From NCBI GenBank assembly GCA_035719105.1, contig DASTGN010000008.1:537018-601017 (forward strand): DNA of 64,000 bases. Direction: 5' to 3'. This DNA is from UBA8389 sp035719105 (GTDB lineage Bacteria; Bacteroidota; Bacteroidia; Bacteroidales; UBA1402). The translations under genes and the position numbers were made by a program. Shown here piece by piece: positions 44,953 through 53,609 of the stretch (the stretch's first letter is position 1; each line of letters opens with the position of its first letter). Below the pieces are notes generated by a model. That model saw only the letters and a program-made list of their open reading frames with translations, was not told where the DNA came from and searched no databases.

Positions 44953-45858
44953 TTACCAGAGTTTAGCGGGATATTCGCCAGCCTTAATCAATTCATTGAT
45001 CTTTGCCACTACGGCTGGACGGTCTTCAGCATATGTCACCCCAAACCACTTGGAGGGCGTGTCCAGCACTTGACATGTTGCAGTGCCTGAAACAATCAAG
45101 TTATTAACAACCAGCGGAATGAAGAATTCAGCCTTCAAATTGCCTTCGCTTTCTTTAAGGAAGTTCTTGAAATCGCGTTCGGAATAATCGAAATAATCGG
45201 GTGTGAAACCCCACATGTTCATCGAAACAGGTGCATTTTCGTCAACAACGACCATGTTATCGTTTTCGTCCTTGTATTTGACCTGACCATCGGCGTCGCG
45301 AATGATATAGGTACGTTCAACCACGGTGGTCAAATTACCAGCCTCATCTTTCGAACACACACCGCGAGCGACGGAACCACTTTCGGACAAGGTATTGCCG
45401 ACCCGGTAACCGATCATGCAGTATTCATTTTTCTTACCTTCCATTTTGCTCAACCAATCGGCCAAAACCACATAGCTTTCACGACCATAGAAATCGTCGG
45501 CGTTGATGACGGCAAAGGGTTCTTTGATGGCGTCTTTGCCCATCAATACGGCATGATTGGTACCCCATGGTTTCACGCGGTCTGCCGGGCAAGCAAAACC
45601 TTCGGGCAGGTAGTCCAGCTCCTGGAAAACGATTTCGACCGGCAATTTGCCTTGATATTTGTTAACGACAATGTTTTTGAAATCTTCTTCAAATGAATGT
45701 CGAATAACGAATACGACTTTGCCAAAACCGGCGCGATGGGCATCATAAATGGAATAATCCATGATGGTTTCACCGTTTGGACCAAGGCCGTCCATTTGTT
45801 TCAGTCCCCCGTAACGGCTACCCATTCCGGCTGCCAAAACGAAAAGTGTTGGTTTCAT
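44953..45858 (-). CDS. Sugar-phosphate nucleotidyltransferase family protein
   Basis: This is 301 residues from the ATG at 45858. The N-terminal signature FVLAAGMGSRYGGLKQMDGL followed by GPNGETIMDYSIYDA is the nucleotide-binding loop of the NTP-transferase fold, and INADDFYG holds the metal-binding Asp. The family is common in Bacteroidota and usually annotated only as nucleotidyltransferase. The exact sugar phosphate and NTP are unknown. The frame is open upstream to 45936, but two candidate promoter boxes (45903-45910 and 45911-45918) lie there, so the shorter start is used. Confidence 0.85.
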   Translation of the reverse strand: MKPTLFVLAAGMGSRYGGLKQMDGLGPNGETIMDYSIYDAHRAGFGKVVFVIRHSFEEDFKNIVVNKYQGKLPVEIVFQELDYLPEGFACPADRVKPWGTNHAVLMGKDAIKEPFAVINADDFYGRESYVVLADWLSKMEGKKNEYCMIGYRVGNTLSESGSVARGVCSKDEAGNLTTVVERTYIIRDADGQVKYKDENDNMVVVDENAPVSMNMWGFTPDYFDYSERDFKNFLKESEGNLKAEFFIPLVVNNLIVSGTATCQVLDTPSKWFGVTYAEDRPAVVAKINELIKAGEYPAKLW

Positions 45859-45902
45859 AAAATACTTGAGATTTAGTGTTCTTGTGGAATTCTTTGCGGG
45901 CA

Positions 45903-45929
45903 CAAAAATACAAAAATATAGTATCTTTG
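45903..45929. promoter_or_regulatory. Back-to-back promoters, nucleotidyltransferase / cyclophilin
   Basis: On the minus strand two tandem TATTTTTG boxes (plus-strand CAAAAATA at 45903-45910 and 45911-45918) precede the nucleotidyltransferase. On the plus strand TATCTTTG at 45922-45929 precedes the cyclophilin. All match TAnnTTTG exactly, and the boxes are only 3 bp apart, so the two genes probably compete for polymerase. Confidence 0.55.
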
Positions 45930-45954
45930 GCAACAATTCTTAAGAGGAGGCCTA

Positions 45955-46773
45955 ATGAAAAAATGCATTCTTTTATATTCACTTTTAATTTTATCTTGCA
46001 GTATGAGCACCCAAGCCATTGCTAAAAGCAATATCGTCCTGATCGAGACTTCGATGGGAAACATCAAAATCCGACTTTACGATGAAACCCCTCAACACCG
46101 TGATAATTTTCTGAAACTCGTAGAAAAGCACTATTACGATAGTCTCATCTTTCACCGAGTCATCAAAGGATTCATGGTTCAAGGCGGTGACCCCGAATCA
46201 AAAGGCGCTCCTGCAGACAAAAGGTTGGGTTCAGGAAATCCTGGTTACACCATTCCTGCCGAAATCGTCTATCCACAGCTTTTCCACAAGCGGGGCGCAC
46301 TCTCTGCAGCTCGCACCAGCGACCAGGTGAATCCTTTGAAAGCGTCATCCGGTTCGCAATTCTATATCGTATGGGGTGACTTGTATTCTGAAGTTCAACT
46401 AGCTGGAATGGAAGACCAAAAACGGCAAAAGGCCATGCAGAATTATTTTCAATCCTTGGCCATGCAACACATGGACTCCATACAAAACATGCAAACCAAA
46501 AACGACACCACCGGATTAAGCAAGTTGCAAGCTGAACTCGTCGCCCAAACGGAGTCGGAATTCAAGAAAAATCCTTCCAAGGGTGGCTTAACTGCTGAAC
46601 AGAAAAAAGCCTACTCAACGATAGGTGGAACTCCGCATTTGGACGGAGAATACACCGTTTTTGGTGAAGTCATCGAAGGTTTGGATGTGGTTGGTAAAAT
46701 TCAGGCGGTAGAAACAGGTGAAGGCGATCGTCCGAAGGTGGATATCATAATGAAAATGAGCATCGTACAATAA
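45955..46773 (+). CDS. Cyclophilin-type peptidyl-prolyl cis-trans isomerase, exported
   Basis: This 272-residue protein with a signal peptide (MKKCILLYSLLILSCSMSTQA) catalyses proline isomerisation during protein folding outside the cytoplasm. The cyclophilin core has MGNIKIRLYDETPQHRDNF, YYDSLIFHRVIKGFMVQGGD (catalytic Arg) and GSQFYIVWG, ending in FGEVIEGLDVVGKIQ. An insertion of about 60 residues (near 145-205, rich in Gln, Lys and Met) separates the two halves of the domain. An LSC motif in the signal region could alternatively be a lipobox. AGGAGG 4 bp before the start is an unusually good Shine-Dalgarno sequence for this phylum. Confidence 0.92.
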   Translation: MKKCILLYSLLILSCSMSTQAIAKSNIVLIETSMGNIKIRLYDETPQHRDNFLKLVEKHYYDSLIFHRVIKGFMVQGGDPESKGAPADKRLGSGNPGYTIPAEIVYPQLFHKRGALSAARTSDQVNPLKASSGSQFYIVWGDLYSEVQLAGMEDQKRQKAMQNYFQSLAMQHMDSIQNMQTKNDTTGLSKLQAELVAQTESEFKKNPSKGGLTAEQKKAYSTIGGTPHLDGEYTVFGEVIEGLDVVGKIQAVETGEGDRPKVDIIMKMSIVQ

Positions 46774-46790
46774 TTCCTGCCTTCCCTTAA

Positions 46791-48179
46791 TCAGTACGGA
46801 TTTTCCAATCGTATCCGCCACTCCTGCGGATAACCGTTATTTGCGCGGTTGCCAATGTTTTTCATCCAACCTAGCGGATGTCCTTCAAAACACATCAACA
46901 CCCAACCCAGTGGACAATCTTCTGGCAAAGTCAGTGTTTCTCGTCGCAAGTAATCGATCGCTTGCTTTTTAGTCAATTCGAACGATTTGACTGAATCGCG
47001 GTTTAATGCAATAGACATCGCCAGCGAAATGTCCGGCAGCAGATCCTTGCCCTTGATTTCGCCTAGTACCACTCCTGCATGAACTACTCGGATGTTTTCC
47101 TCTAAACGTCTCAACGAAGCTACCCGATCGGATGGAAACGCACAGATTTGGCCCTGTCTATTAGTGAAAAAATCAAAATCGGCATCACCAATTAATAAAC
47201 GCTTTATTTCCTGCGGAATAGCGGCCGTCTTTTTGGTAGGAGCATATTTGGTTCTAGGATATTTTACAGGCATTGTAACCTTCTCATACTCACCCTCCTT
47301 TTGAATCAAAGCCAAAAAGAACCCTTCCCCCTTAGCACGATGTGGGAAGAAACGATGAATCCTTAAATCTTGGTAAGGCCCCTGCGCCCCAGTGACACCC
47401 CATTTCGGTTCCAACGGAATACTCAACGTTTTACCACCCAACTCCGAACAAATCCATTGTACATTTTCCTCGTTTTCGAATAAATTGTAGGTGCAAGTAC
47501 TATAGATTAAGAATCCTCCTGGTTTCAAGGTCGGCCAGATGTTGGCAATAATGTCTCGTTGCCTCATCGCGCAGCTTTTAACATGGTTGACCGACCACTC
47601 CCCGATCGAATCGGGATCCTTTCGAAACATTCCCTCTCCTGAACAAGGCACGTCAGCAAGCACCACGTCAAAGAAATCGGTCATGCTATGGAATGCCTTG
47701 ACGTCGCTTTGAGTCGTTACCACGTTGGGGAGACCCCATTTAATCATGTTTTCAGCCAAAATATTGGCACGCAGACGATTAATCTCGTTGGTCACCAACA
47801 AACTGTCTTGCGTTAAACCTGCTGCCAAAAGGGTGGATTTCCCTCCAGGTGCGGCACATAGATCCAAAACATTCAAGGCTTGGGAATCAATAAATTCTGC
47901 GATCCGATGTAATGCTCTTTCAACAAACATGGAAGAGGCTTCCTGCACATAATAGCAACCAGCATGAAGCAGCGGATCAAAGGTAAAAGCCGGTCTTACA
48001 GGCAAATATTCACCAAAAGAAGACCATGGAACTTTACTGTCCGACATCGAGACCGAAGGCTTAAAGGGATTTAGCCGAACGCTGACCGGCGAGGGCTCAT
48101 CCAAGGCAGCAAATAGCAACTCAGCATCCTCACCCAGTAAAATACGAGTGCTTTCCAAAAAGGCTTCGGGTAAATTCAT
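46791..48179 (-). CDS. rRNA (cytosine-C5) methyltransferase, NOL1/NOP2/Sun family
   Basis: This is 462 residues from the ATG at 48179. The SAM-binding core has VLDLCAAPGGKSTLLAAGL, and the catalytic cysteines are in VLADVPCSGEGMFRKDP and YSTCTYNLFENEE. A C-terminal extension (about 300-460) ends in WRIRLENPY and resembles the RsmF/YebU PUA-like tail. Such enzymes form m5C in 16S rRNA. The frame is open to 48263, but that part would overlap the divergent RsmI-type gene and its promoter. Confidence 0.92.
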   Translation of the reverse strand: MNLPEAFLESTRILLGEDAELLFAALDEPSPVSVRLNPFKPSVSMSDSKVPWSSFGEYLPVRPAFTFDPLLHAGCYYVQEASSMFVERALHRIAEFIDSQALNVLDLCAAPGGKSTLLAAGLTQDSLLVTNEINRLRANILAENMIKWGLPNVVTTQSDVKAFHSMTDFFDVVLADVPCSGEGMFRKDPDSIGEWSVNHVKSCAMRQRDIIANIWPTLKPGGFLIYSTCTYNLFENEENVQWICSELGGKTLSIPLEPKWGVTGAQGPYQDLRIHRFFPHRAKGEGFFLALIQKEGEYEKVTMPVKYPRTKYAPTKKTAAIPQEIKRLLIGDADFDFFTNRQGQICAFPSDRVASLRRLEENIRVVHAGVVLGEIKGKDLLPDISLAMSIALNRDSVKSFELTKKQAIDYLRRETLTLPEDCPLGWVLMCFEGHPLGWMKNIGNRANNGYPQEWRIRLENPY

Positions 48180-48238
48180 AGCTTTGTTGTTCGGTTTGCA
48201 AAGTAAATCAGAATTCTTCAAAGACGGCAAAATTCCTT

Positions 48239-48246
48239 TATCTTTG
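48239..48246 (+). promoter_or_regulatory. Putative -7 promoter box for the RsmI-type gene
   Basis: TATCTTTG (exact TAnnTTTG) ends on the G of a possible GTG start at 48246. This rules that start out in practice and favours the ATG at 48267, with a short leader. Confidence 0.55.
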
Positions 48247-48266
48247 TGCGCATAAAAAATCACCCT

Positions 48267-48974
48267 ATGTCAGGTACGCTTTATCTATTTCCCGTTCATT
48301 TATCCGACAGCCCCTTAGAAAACGTACTTCCTGAATACAACAGGCAGTTGTTGCTACCTATTCGACAGTTCATTGTCGAAGATGTTCGTACGGCCAGAAG
48401 ATTCCTGAAAGCAAATTATAGAAGTTTTGACATCGATTCATGCACCTTTCATACCCTGAACAAACACACCACTCCCGAGCAAATTGCCAGTTATTTGAAT
48501 GCCATTCAGACCGGTCAAAACATGGGTTTGCTTTCAGAAGCCGGGTGTCCAGCCATTGCAGATCCAGGTGCTGACATCGTCCGTATTGCACAGGAAAAAG
48601 GTATTAAAGTAGTTCCTTTGGTTGGTCCTTCCTCCATTTTGCTCGCATTGATGGGCTCAGGATTCAACGGCCAACGGTTTGCCTTCGAGGGGTATCTGCC
48701 AGTCGAAAAAGAAGATAGATTAAAAACTATTAGGCGTTTGGAAGCCCGTTCCTACAGTGAGGACATGACCCAAATTTTTATTGAAACGCCGTATCGGAAC
48801 GAAAAAATGTTGGAAGACCTCGTCCATGCACTTCGGCCACAGACCCGAATCTGCGTCGCTTTTGATTTGACAGGACCCGAAGAAAGCATCTTGAGCAAAA
48901 GTGCTGCTGCCTGGAAAAAGACTTCGGTCGAACTCACAAAAAAGCCCTGCATCTTTTTGTTGTACAGGGCCTAA
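48267..48974 (+). CDS. RsmI-type SAM-dependent methyltransferase (tetrapyrrole methylase fold)
   Basis: This is 235 residues from the ATG at 48267. The fold is shown by TLYLFPVHLSD at the N-terminus, GLLSEAGCPAIADPGADIV (SAM-binding loop) and LVGPSSILLALMGSGFNGQ. Bacteroidota carry this RsmI relative, whose E. coli counterpart 2'-O-methylates C1402 of 16S rRNA. The N-terminus differs from E. coli RsmI, so the exact target is inferred. It converges on lipA with 2 bp between stops. Confidence 0.85.
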   Translation: MSGTLYLFPVHLSDSPLENVLPEYNRQLLLPIRQFIVEDVRTARRFLKANYRSFDIDSCTFHTLNKHTTPEQIASYLNAIQTGQNMGLLSEAGCPAIADPGADIVRIAQEKGIKVVPLVGPSSILLALMGSGFNGQRFAFEGYLPVEKEDRLKTIRRLEARSYSEDMTQIFIETPYRNEKMLEDLVHALRPQTRICVAFDLTGPEESILSKSAAAWKKTSVELTKKPCIFLLYRA

Positions 48975-48976
48975 TA

Positions 48977-49822
48977 TCAAATTTGATTTTCTGCGTGATA
49001 TGAAGACCGTACCAACGGCCCGCTTTCCACAAAGGCAAAACCCTTTTTTAATCCAATTTCCCTGTATCGTTTGAAATCGTCGGGATGGATGTATGCCTGA
49101 ACGGGTAAATGCTTCCTGGTGGGTTGCATATATTGTCCAATCGTTATAATGGAGCAACCGTTTGCCAACAAGTCATCCATGGCTTCCAACAATTCATCCT
49201 CCGTTTCGCCCAAACCCAGCATAAGACCAGACTTTGCACGAATTCCAGCATCCGAAAGCTGTTTGAGAACCTTCAGACTCGTTTCATACCTGGCAGCGGA
49301 TCGAACTTTTGGCGTTAACCGACGAACGGTCTCCAGATTATGCGAAACAATTTCCGGCTTCACCTGGATGATTTGTTGAATCAGTTCCGATTTACCCTGA
49401 AAATCTGGAATCAGTACCTCAATGGTCGTTGTCGGATTGACTTCCCTCAAAACCTTGATCACCTGAACCCAATGCGATGCTCCCAAATCGGGCAAATCAT
49501 CCCGATCCACCGAGGTCAACACCACATGTTTCAAGGCCATCAGCTTCACCGATTCTGCCACTCGTTGCGGCTCAAACGGATCTACAGGCTTTGGCCTTCC
49601 GGTCATCGTATTGCAAAATCCGCAAGAACGAGTGCAAATATCACCCAACACCATGAAAGTAGCCGTTCCACGACTCCAACATTCCGCTTGATTGGGACAT
49701 TTGCCACTGGTACAAATGGTGTGGAGTTGATGCCCCTCAATTACTCTGCGAGTATGAGCAAAACGCTCATTATCACCAAGTTTAGTTTTCAACCATTCCG
49801 GTTTTCGTATATATTCAGCCAT
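48977..49822 (-). CDS. lipA: Lipoyl synthase
   Basis: This 281-residue radical SAM enzyme inserts sulfur into octanoyl groups of lipoyl domains. It has both iron-sulfur cluster motifs: the auxiliary cluster CTSGKCPNQAECW and the radical SAM cluster CTRSCGFCNT. The C-terminal RSSYHAENQ has the conserved RSSY Ser that ligates the auxiliary cluster. The length and motifs match the family closely. It starts 7 bp after the DPP-IV-like gene ends and is probably co-transcribed with it. Confidence 0.97.
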   Translation of the reverse strand: MAEYIRKPEWLKTKLGDNERFAHTRRVIEGHQLHTICTSGKCPNQAECWSRGTATFMVLGDICTRSCGFCNTMTGRPKPVDPFEPQRVAESVKLMALKHVVLTSVDRDDLPDLGASHWVQVIKVLREVNPTTTIEVLIPDFQGKSELIQQIIQVKPEIVSHNLETVRRLTPKVRSAARYETSLKVLKQLSDAGIRAKSGLMLGLGETEDELLEAMDDLLANGCSIITIGQYMQPTRKHLPVQAYIHPDDFKRYREIGLKKGFAFVESGPLVRSSYHAENQI

Positions 49823-49829
49823 CCTATCG

Positions 49830-52007
49830 TTACAAATTTTGTTTGAAAAAATCGAACATTTTCCGATAAAGATGCATGCGATAAGTGTCCCCTAAAATAC
49901 TGTGGTTGCTAGTCGGATAGACCTGCATATCAAACTGTTTGCCTGCTCTGATCAAGGCTTCCGTCATATCAAGAGATTGGTTGGACCGAACATTGTCATC
50001 CGCCAAACCATGAATCAGCAACAAATTTCCTTTTAAATGGGCAGCTCTTAGAAGGGGAGACGATTTTTCATAACCATCCGGATTTTCCTTGGGCGTCCGC
50101 ATGAATCGTTCCGTATAGACCGTGTTGTAATAATGCCAATCGCAAACTGGAGCAACGGCCACGCCAGCTTTGAAAGATGATTTTTCATCCGTCATGCACA
50201 TCAACGTCATATACCCACCGTAACTCCAGCCCCAGATTCCGATACGGGAACCATCTGCCCAAGGTTGACTCTTCACCCAGTCGGCGACAGCAATCTGATC
50301 CTGCGTTTCCTGCAATCCAAGATTCGAATATGTTGATTTTCTGAAGGCAACACCACGCCCACCGGTACCCCGACCATCCACACAGATGACTACAAAACCC
50401 TCTTGTGCAAGCGAATACTCCCAATCAAAATCGTAAGCATCGAGAGCCAATTGAGAATCCGGGCCACTATATTGCACCATAACCACAGGATATTTCACAT
50501 GATCGCTGAAATCAGTAGGTTTGAGCAACCAACCGTTCAGTAATTGACCATCGGCTGCTGGAACTTTAATGAATTGCTTGTCTTTAAACCCAAAATCAGC
50601 CAGTTCCCCTTTTAATTTCTTATTGCTTTGTATCACCCTAAGTTCTTGTCCAGCTGGATCGTTCAGCGTATATACAGGGGGAGTGTTGATGTCTGACCAG
50701 GTTTGCACGGAGTAAGTATGATCCGAATTGAAGAAGGCATCGCTAACCCCTTTCCGCAGGGTCAAACAAACTTTTTTTCCTTTTAAGTCGACGCTGTATA
50801 CCGAACGCCTCGTGGCATCGTCTTCGTCCGATTGGTAATAAAACACATTTTTGATCGTATCGCAACCGATGTATTTGGTCAGGTCCCATTTCCCAGAAGT
50901 CAATTGTTTCTGCAAACCACCATTGGCACCATACAAATACAAATGACGGAAACCATCTTTTTCGCTCACATAAGTGAAATATTTAGAACTAAACTGAATG
51001 GCATCCAACATTGGATCCAGGTACGTATCCGATTGATCCGTCAGAATCAACGTGCTTTGGGCCGATTTGGGGTTGGCATAAAACATCTTGAACGTATTCT
51101 GAGCACGATTCAGCGTCATGACAGCCAATTGACTGCTATTTCTGGTAAATCGAATTCTAGGAATGTAATCTTCCTGAGCAATCGGTATATTCATTTGTCT
51201 GGAGGAACGTGTCTGAATGTTGAACGCCCAAACGCTCACGACCGAATTTGGTTCCCCCGAAGAAGGATACTTGAAACTGAACTGCCCGGGATAATATTTT
51301 TCACGTTTTTGTTTGCTTACAAAAGCACCATAGAGTGAAAAAGTATAAAAGGGAATTTCTTTTTCATTAAAACGGACATAGGCAAGAAACTTACTGTCAG
51401 CAGACCAATCATACGCTCGAGTTTCTACAAACTCTTCTTCGTAAACCCAATCGGAAACACCATTGACAATAGAATTCAACGCCCCATCGGAAGTCACTTG
51501 AAGCTCCGTTCCAAAATCAAGTCGTTTGATAAATAGATTATTATCACGTGCAAAAGCAATGGAGCGGCCATCCGGAGAAAAGGATGCATTTCTTTGTGAA
51601 CCATTCACGGACAAAGGCTCAATCGTATTTCGTTTACGGTCATAGACATAATAATCAGTCAAGTAAGACCTACGATAAATCGGTTTCTTTTCCGTCCACA
51701 CCAAAATTTTAGCTTCGTTTGGACTGAACGCGTAACCAGCAATTTGATCTGGCCCCTCACCCTTGACCGTACTCAGGTCAAACAGAACCTCTGTTTGTTT
51801 TCCGGTAAGGAATGCATAACTGATGATGTGCTGACCTGATTCATCCAGGCAGGTATAATATTTTGCATCCAACATGGGCTTCATTTCAGGAAGCGTCAAT
51901 GCATTGTATTTTCCGGTTACGACAGAATCAAGCTCCAGCTTGGGTTTGGTGGCTTGAACGGTCAAAAGACTGAAAGTAAAAGCCATTAAAAGTACGAATC
52001 TCTTCAT
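49830..52007 (-). CDS. S9B dipeptidyl-peptidase IV-like protease
   Basis: This 725-residue exported protease (signal peptide MKRFVLLMAFTFSLLTVQA) removes dipeptides from protein N-termini. An N-terminal beta-propeller has the DPP-IV substrate motif DWVYEEEF. The C-terminal alpha/beta-hydrolase domain has the catalytic Ser595 in GIWGWSYGGYM, Asp in HGLADDNV and His in TSNHSI. Periplasmic DPP-IV in Bacteroidota serves peptide nutrition. A minus-strand TATTTTTG box at 52028-52035 is its likely promoter. Confidence 0.93.
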   Translation of the reverse strand: MKRFVLLMAFTFSLLTVQATKPKLELDSVVTGKYNALTLPEMKPMLDAKYYTCLDESGQHIISYAFLTGKQTEVLFDLSTVKGEGPDQIAGYAFSPNEAKILVWTEKKPIYRRSYLTDYYVYDRKRNTIEPLSVNGSQRNASFSPDGRSIAFARDNNLFIKRLDFGTELQVTSDGALNSIVNGVSDWVYEEEFVETRAYDWSADSKFLAYVRFNEKEIPFYTFSLYGAFVSKQKREKYYPGQFSFKYPSSGEPNSVVSVWAFNIQTRSSRQMNIPIAQEDYIPRIRFTRNSSQLAVMTLNRAQNTFKMFYANPKSAQSTLILTDQSDTYLDPMLDAIQFSSKYFTYVSEKDGFRHLYLYGANGGLQKQLTSGKWDLTKYIGCDTIKNVFYYQSDEDDATRRSVYSVDLKGKKVCLTLRKGVSDAFFNSDHTYSVQTWSDINTPPVYTLNDPAGQELRVIQSNKKLKGELADFGFKDKQFIKVPAADGQLLNGWLLKPTDFSDHVKYPVVMVQYSGPDSQLALDAYDFDWEYSLAQEGFVVICVDGRGTGGRGVAFRKSTYSNLGLQETQDQIAVADWVKSQPWADGSRIGIWGWSYGGYMTLMCMTDEKSSFKAGVAVAPVCDWHYYNTVYTERFMRTPKENPDGYEKSSPLLRAAHLKGNLLLIHGLADDNVRSNQSLDMTEALIRAGKQFDMQVYPTSNHSILGDTYRMHLYRKMFDFFKQNL

Positions 52008-52027
52008 CGGGCATCATTTTAGCGCTA

Positions 52028-52035
52028 CAAAAATA
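52028..52035 (-). promoter_or_regulatory. Putative -7 promoter box for the DPP-IV-like gene
   Basis: The minus strand reads TATTTTTG, an exact TAnnTTTG match 20 bp before the start at 52007. Confidence 0.5.
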
Positions 52036-52078
52036 CGAAATTGAATCGGGTAGCACGCTCTTTAAAGGTCCTTTTGTG

Positions 52079-52086
52079 TATTTTTG
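52079..52086 (+). promoter_or_regulatory. Putative -7 promoter box for the YhcC-type gene
   Basis: TATTTTTG (exact TAnnTTTG) lies 17 bp before the ATG at 52104 and inside the longer frame from 52041, which supports the later start. Confidence 0.5.
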
Positions 52087-52103
52087 TCAAGAAAATCAAG
52101 ACA

Positions 52104-53033
52104 ATGTCCCTCCACCCACGATACCGCAAGTTTCAATCCTTTTTGAACGAATACTTTGTCACAAAAGTACAGAAGATATCCATAAACGCTGGTTTCACCT
52201 GTCCCAATCGAGATGGCAACAAAGGCCTCGGGGGTTGCACTTATTGCAACAACCAAACGTTTAATCCGGCCTATTGCGAAACGGATAAGACCATTACCGC
52301 CCAACTGGAGGAGGGTATCCGATTTTTCGCTCACAAATATCCACAAATGGACTATCTTGCCTATTTTCAGGCATATACAAACACTTACGCTGAGCTTGAG
52401 AAGTTGAAGGAACTCTATCAGGAAGCTTTGAGCGTACATGGAGTCAAGGGATTGGTTATCGGAACCAGACCAGATTGCATGCCGGAGGATTTGTTGGACT
52501 ACCTGGAGCATTTATCCAAAGACACCTTTATATTAGTGGAGTATGGTGTGGAATCCACTCTTGATCGAACTTTGAAATTTATCAATCGTGGACACGATCA
52601 TGATTGCACGGTTGACGCTGTACAAAGAACAGCCGCAAGAGGTATCCCTACGGGCGTGCACCTCATTTTAGGTCTACCGGGCGAAAGCCATGAAGACCTG
52701 GTCAGCCATGCCGAAACGTTAAGCAAATTACCCATCCAAACCATCAAACTTCACCAATTGCAACTCATCAAAGGCACCAGAATGGCGGCACAAGTAGCTG
52801 CAAATCCAAACTTGGTCCACATACCCGAGCCAGAAGAATATGTTGAAACGGTTTGCGATTTTTTAGAACACCTACGTCAGGACATTGCCGTGGAACGCTT
52901 TGTTTCGCAGTCGCCTGCAGAATTATTGATTGCTCCGAATTGGGGATTGAAAAATTATGAGTTCACCCATTTAGTCGAAAAAAGCATGAAGAATAGAAAC
53001 AGTTGGCAAGGCAAATACCTCCTCGCTGAATGA
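52104..53033 (+). CDS. YhcC-type radical SAM protein (TIGR01212)
   Basis: This is 309 residues from the ATG at 52104. The N-terminus HPRYRKFQSFLNEYF is followed by an iron-sulfur motif in NAGFTCPNRDGNKGLGGCTY, with the three cysteines spaced as in the YhcC family, then CNNQTFNP. The core has YFQAYTNTYAELEKL, IGTRPDCM, LVEYGVESTLDRTLKFINRG and GLPGESHEDLV. The function of YhcC proteins is not firmly established; they are grouped with elongator-like radical SAM enzymes. It converges on the response regulator with 2 bp between stops. Confidence 0.88.
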   Translation: MSLHPRYRKFQSFLNEYFVTKVQKISINAGFTCPNRDGNKGLGGCTYCNNQTFNPAYCETDKTITAQLEEGIRFFAHKYPQMDYLAYFQAYTNTYAELEKLKELYQEALSVHGVKGLVIGTRPDCMPEDLLDYLEHLSKDTFILVEYGVESTLDRTLKFINRGHDHDCTVDAVQRTAARGIPTGVHLILGLPGESHEDLVSHAETLSKLPIQTIKLHQLQLIKGTRMAAQVAANPNLVHIPEPEEYVETVCDFLEHLRQDIAVERFVSQSPAELLIAPNWGLKNYEFTHLVEKSMKNRNSWQGKYLLAE

Positions 53034-53035
53034 GT

Positions 53036-53440
53036 TTAGGCCAATATAGCTTTGATTTTCTCCTTCAATTGCATGGGATCAATAGGTTTGACCACATAAT
53101 CCGAACCACCTGCCTCCATAAATTCAACACGGTCAGTATTGAATGCAAAAGCAGTTAGCGCAATAATGGGAACGTTGGTATCTTTTTGACGTATCATTCT
53201 GGTCGCATCCAACCCGTTCATTTCAGGCATTTGAATATCCATCAAAATCAAACTGGGATGCAGTTTCTCAAACAGACTGACAGCTTCATGACCATTGTTG
53301 GCACGTACGATATTAAAGTCTTTTCGCAACAAGATGTTCACCAACGCAAAATTGCTGTCAATGTCTTCTGCAACCAAAATGGTATGTACATTCCCATCGG
53401 TTTTTAAGTCTGCTTCCGGTTCGATGATCTTAACTTCCAT
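53036..53440 (-). CDS. Single-domain response regulator
   Basis: This is 134 residues from the ATG at 53440. The single receiver domain has the acidic pocket LVAEDIDSN, phospho-acceptor Asp in LILMDIQMPEMNG, a Thr in ALTAFAF and the Lys in VVKPID. There is no output domain. It closely resembles the receiver at the end of the divergent hybrid kinase (same VAED, RANNG, LILMDI and AFAF/AYAF patterns), so one likely arose from the other. It should act as a phospho-relay or protein-binding partner of that kinase. The frame is open to 53485, but a promoter box lies there. Confidence 0.88.
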   Translation of the reverse strand: MEVKIIEPEADLKTDGNVHTILVAEDIDSNFALVNILLRKDFNIVRANNGHEAVSLFEKLHPSLILMDIQMPEMNGLDATRMIRQKDTNVPIIALTAFAFNTDRVEFMEAGGSDYVVKPIDPMQLKEKIKAILA

Positions 53441-53478
53441 GGTTCTGGCTTTTCTTTTTACAAACAAGACTTTGTTCA

Positions 53479-53583
53479 GTAACAAATGTACTATTTCGTT
53501 TCCAATTTCTGAAACAAAATGATTCTTACAGATTTTTTTTCTTCATCGGTTTGATTTTTCTGTATAAAGTGTACATTTGTTAC
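53479..53583. promoter_or_regulatory. Mirror-image divergent promoters of response regulator and hybrid kinase
   Basis: An exact 13-bp inverted repeat brackets the gap: GTAACAAATGTAC at 53479-53491 and GTACATTTGTTAC at 53571-53583. Each arm contains a TACATTTG -7 box facing its own gene. The kinase side also has TTTG at 53550-53553, 18 bp before its box. The two genes thus seem to have identical core promoters and should be co-expressed. Confidence 0.6.
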
Positions 53584-53609
53584 AGATGAAACTTACCGAA
53601 ACGAAAAAA

